This document shows positions 44,088-44,178 of a DNA stretch of 44,178 nucleotides, in pieces. The stretch is from assembly GCA_900315745.1 (NCBI GenBank), contig ONAG01000042.1:1-44178 (forward strand). The letters are read 5' to 3'. A program made the translations under genes and the position numbers. The notes below the pieces were generated by a model. That model did no database searches. It saw only the letters and a list, made by a program, of their open reading frames with translations, and was not told the origin of the DNA. Source of the stretch: an uncultured Prevotellaceae bacterium (GTDB lineage Bacteria > Bacteroidota > Bacteroidia > Bacteroidales > Bacteroidaceae). Each line of letters opens with the position of its first letter. The stretch's first letter is position 1.

Positions 44088-44178
44088 CATCCGCTTTCGG
44101 CTTGAAAACGGCCGTCAGCTCAAGATTTCGATCTTTGGAATGGTTACATGAAGACAGAGAAGTAGTACGAGGCTCCCG
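44088..44178 (+). other. Probable leader of an rRNA operon (partial)
   Basis: After the promoter, the untranslated stretch contains GATCTTTGGAAT (near 44130), similar to the boxA-type antitermination motif seen in Bacteroidota rRNA leaders, followed by AGACAGAGAAGTAGTACGAG, of the kind found before 16S rRNA genes in this group. No ORF fits. The 16S gene itself would lie beyond the window, so this is inference. Confidence 0.45.

Noticed and set aside
1-44178. CRISPR array, tRNA, IS element or prophage
   Set aside because: No regularly spaced repeats, cloverleaf sequences, transposase, integrase or phage structural genes were seen on either strand.

Overview
The window looks like a chromosomal segment of a Bacteroidota (Bacteroidales, most likely Prevotellaceae) genome. 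Evidence: promoter boxes of the Bacteroidota type (TTG, about 19-21 bp, TAnnTTTG); a PorQ homologue of the type IX secretion system (T9SS) and three proteins ending in T9SS type A-like sorting tails; a bifunctional fucokinase/GDP-fucose pyrophosphorylase (Fkp); and DUF2723 and DUF3098 membrane proteins. The genus assignment is inference. I see no CRISPR array, tRNA, insertion sequence or phage gene.

Layout. 1-4320 (minus strand) is regulatory: an ECF sigma factor cut by the left edge, then a cassette running from 3831 leftward (ECF sigma factor, anti-sigma-like membrane protein with a TonB-plug-like tail, possible small ORF, lipoprotein, Crp/Fnr-type regulator). Its first two and last two genes are translationally coupled. 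4039-8193 (minus) holds a membrane-anchored winged-helix regulator, a DUF2723 glycosyltransferase-like protein and DUF3098. 8409-14951 (plus) is an envelope/accessory run: M28 peptidase, membrane protein, calycin-like lipoprotein, a TonB-dependent receptor broken by a stop and a frameshift, a flavin-reductase-like lipoprotein and a secreted protein with a sorting tail. 15083-20425 is YfhO plus Fkp. 20472-25893 holds a GH2 glycosidase, a 102-residue protein that is almost only a T9SS sorting domain, an orphan ECF sigma factor, an iron-type alcohol dehydrogenase and a MATE transporter. 26038-34664 holds an alpha-2-macroglobulin-like protein lacking the thioester motif, a coupled DUF1573 protein, MeaB and IspH. 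34690-37908 is a C10 cysteine protease with a T9SS tail, convergent with porQ-cmk (38008-39649). 39809-43817 holds TonB, a polyprenyl synthase, a conserved unknown, TatD and a lipoprotein. The right edge carries a strong promoter and a leader resembling the start of an rRNA operon.

How it fits together. Much of the window concerns the cell envelope. T9SS machinery (PorQ) and cargo (C10 protease, 14169 protein, mini-protein) occur together. Fucose activation (Fkp), YfhO and DUF2723 fit surface glycan or protein O-glycosylation. TonB, the receptor and the lipoproteins serve the outer membrane. Three ECF sigma factors, a Crp-type protein and a membrane-tethered regulator suggest dense envelope-linked control. 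The best candidates for something undescribed are the sigma/anti-sigma-plug/lipoprotein/Crp cassette, a palindrome shared upstream of two ECF sigma genes, the orphan sorting-domain mini-protein beside an ECF sigma factor, and the surface-anchored flavin-reductase-like lipoprotein.
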